Assembly (NCBI GenBank): GCA_003142915.1
Contig: PLNZ01000062.1
Coordinates: 1 to 7,116 of the forward strand
Reading direction: 5' to 3'
Length of the DNA stretch: 7,116 bases
From: Ignavibacteriales bacterium
Lineage (GTDB): Bacteria > Bacteroidota > Ignavibacteria > Ignavibacteriales > Ignavibacteriaceae
Part shown: piece after piece, positions 5,594 through 7,116 of the stretch
Layout: each line of letters begins with the position of its first letter
Position numbering within the stretch: position 1 is the first letter of the stretch
Notes under the pieces: generated by a model
Databases searched by the model: none
What the model was told of the DNA's origin: nothing
The model's input: the letters and a program-made list of their open reading frames with translations, nothing else
Made by a program: the position numbers and the translations under genes

Positions 5594-7116
5594 TAATTCA
5601 CCTCTTCAAGTATCTTCAGAAACTCATGTGCATCAATATAGCCTGTGATTCTATTCACTTCTTTACCTTTTGAATCGATTATAAGAACAGTAGGAACTCC
5701 TGCAATGTTATACTTATTTCTTAAAGCTTCAACTTCCGCGGAAAGCGACTTCGTCATATCAGCTTTAAATACTTTAAAACTTTTTGCCGCGGAAATTACT
5801 TTCGGATCCGTAAATGTAGAAGCATCCAATTCTTTACATGGAATGCACCAATCGGCATAAAAATCTATAATCATTCCCCTACTTCCATTTAAGCCTGCAG
5901 GTATGACATTCTCATTGTAAGGTTTCCATTCTATTTCATTTTTACCGGAAGGTATCAAAGTATAAACTGCAAGAGCAAGAATTAGAACTGCAAATGCTAT
6001 CTTAAATATTTTAAATCCTTTTAACTTATCTGCAATCCTTTCAAACACTAAAATATAGAAAGCTGTAATTATCATAAAAGACGGAAGTATATAAGCGGAA
6101 ATATTTTTAGGCAGCAGAGGCAGAATAAAGTATAATGCCATACCGATAAGAATAAATCCGAATATATGTTTAATCGATTCCATCCAGACACCGGCGCGCG
6201 GCAGATTTTTTATCTTGCCTGAAAAGACCGCAAGAATTAAATAAGGCAGACCCAAGCCCAGAGCAAGAACAAAAAACATTAAGAAACCGAAATACGGGTC
6301 AGCTTTTGCTGCAACATAAGTTAACAGACCGAGTACAAAAGGGCCGATACATGGTGCGGCTACAATTCCCATTGTTAATCCCATAAAGAAAGCGCCGTAA
6401 TACCCGCTTTTGGCTCCTCCTGCTTTAGCGACCAAAGAATTTGGAAGCTGCAATTCATACACGCCGAACATACTTAGAGAAAGTACAACAAAAACTAAAG
6501 CAATAGATACTATAACAATTGGATTCTGAAGAAGCGAACCAAACAATGCGCCGCTTAATGCGGTGACAACACCGATAACCGAATAAGTTACAGCCATACC
6601 TATAACAAAGAATGAGCCCATAAGAAAAAGCTTTTTCGTGCTGCCCTCGCTTTGCCCGCCGAAGTATCCTATTGTAATTGGAATAAGCGGATAAACACAT
6701 GGAGTAAGATTTAATGCAAGTCCCCCTATGAAAACAAGAATTAAACTTAAAAGAAGTCCCGAATGTTCAAGCATCTCCTGTAAAGATGAATTGCCTGCTG
6801 AAACAGCGCTTCGATTGTCAGCCTGATTAACCTGCGGCTTTGAATCACCAACATCAACACTCTTAATAATGTGTTGATTGATGCTGGCTTTAGCAGCCGG
6901 ACGGGCAGCAACCTCAACTTCAATAGTATCTTTTACTTTGTCAGGAGGCAGACAAGTTTTATTATTGCATGATTGGTATTCAAGAACAACAACTACCTTG
7001 TATTTGCCGGGAATTAAACTTTTAGAAGCCTCAAGAAGTCCATAAATGTCTATATCTCCGGAAAAAACCGATAACGAATTGTCTTCAAAATCTAATTTAA
7101 TATCTTTTGCTATGGG
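5593..7116 (-). CDS. dsbD: DsbD-type thiol:disulfide interchange protein (cytochrome c biogenesis/thioredoxin), N-terminus outside window
   Basis: 507 residues are visible and the frame is open to the window edge. The ATG at 6774 is an internal Met, because the 114 codons above it encode family sequence. Order: end of the periplasmic nDsbD domain, with YQSCNNKTCLPP holding a Cys50/Cys55 pair (CX4C); a polar linker at about 72-114; a membrane domain of about eight helices (about 120-390) with LTPCVYPL (Cys140) and AAPCIGPF (Cys256), the two buried redox cysteines; then a C-terminal thioredoxin-like domain with YADWCIPCK (Cys424, Cys427) and the cis-Pro loop GVP (473-475). The known DsbD role is to take electrons from cytoplasmic thioredoxin and pass them across the inner membrane to periplasmic thiol proteins, including cytochrome c maturation partners. 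All six cysteines of the relay are present, so it looks functional. The signal peptide and the start of the first domain are missing. It is 224 nt upstream of korA1 with a possible terminator between, so probably not in the same operon. Confidence 0.93.
   Translation of the reverse strand, partial: PIAKDIKLDFEDNSLSVFSGDIDIYGLLEASKSLIPGKYKVVVVLEYQSCNNKTCLPPDKVKDTIEVEVAARPAAKASINQHIIKSVDVGDSKPQVNQADNRSAVSAGNSSLQEMLEHSGLLLSLILVFIGGLALNLTPCVYPLIPITIGYFGGQSEGSTKKLFLMGSFFVIGMAVTYSVIGVVTALSGALFGSLLQNPIVIVSIALVFVVLSLSMFGVYELQLPNSLVAKAGGAKSGYYGAFFMGLTMGIVAAPCIGPFVLGLLTYVAAKADPYFGFLMFFVLALGLGLPYLILAVFSGKIKNLPRAGVWMESIKHIFGFILIGMALYFILPLLPKNISAYILPSFMIITAFYILVFERIADKLKGFKIFKIAFAVLILALAVYTLIPSGKNEIEWKPYNENVIPAGLNGSRGMIIDFYADWCIPCKELDASTFTDPKVISAAKSFKVFKADMTKSLSAEVEALRNKYNIAGVPTVLIIDSKGKEVNRITGYIDAHEFLKILEEVN

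Noticed and set aside
6455..6700. 81-codon minus-strand frame inside the dsbD-like gene
   Set aside because: It is out of frame with the well-supported membrane domain and has no independent support.

Overview
All recognisable genes in this AT-rich window lie on the minus strand, so it reads biologically from high to low coordinates. It suggests a Gram-negative bacterium: the DsbD-type protein needs a periplasm. Two-subunit KorAB enzymes of this architecture (gamma and alpha domains fused in KorA) are common in the Bacteroidota/Chlorobi/Ignavibacteria group, so I favour that group, but this is an inference from protein style and not proof.

Layout in transcription order. (1) 7116-5593: dsbD-like gene, 5' end cut by the window edge, with periplasmic thiol domain, eight-helix membrane domain and C-terminal thioredoxin domain. 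It ends in a hairpin that may be a terminator. (2) 5592-5369: a 224-nt spacer with a spaced inverted repeat, a TATAAT box and a possible 21-codon cationic mini-ORF just before the next gene. (3) 5368-2467: korA1-korB1, overlapping genes for a 2-oxoacid (probably 2-oxoglutarate):ferredoxin oxidoreductase. (4) 2466-2069: a 398-nt spacer holding a palindromic, MITE-like element of about 198 bp. (5) 2068-1: korA2-korB2, a second copy of the same gene pair, with korB2 cut by the window edge after 78 codons.

How the genes work together: each korAB pair would encode one heteromeric enzyme that interconverts 2-oxoglutarate plus CoA with succinyl-CoA plus CO2, using ferredoxin. This step serves an anaerobic or reductive TCA cycle. 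KorA carries the gamma and substrate/TPP-domain parts; KorB carries the TPP-pyrophosphate site and the four cysteines for one [4Fe-4S] cluster. Both KorA copies keep the visible active-site motifs and are about 70% identical by my own eye count over the first 225 residues. They look like an old tandem duplication with both copies kept functional. DsbD is a separate function (reductant transfer to the periplasm) and probably a separate transcription unit.

I see no obvious new multi-gene system. The least explained items are the MITE-like palindrome between the two kor operons, the mini-ORF and inverted repeat in front of korA1, and the reason for two adjacent KorAB enzymes.
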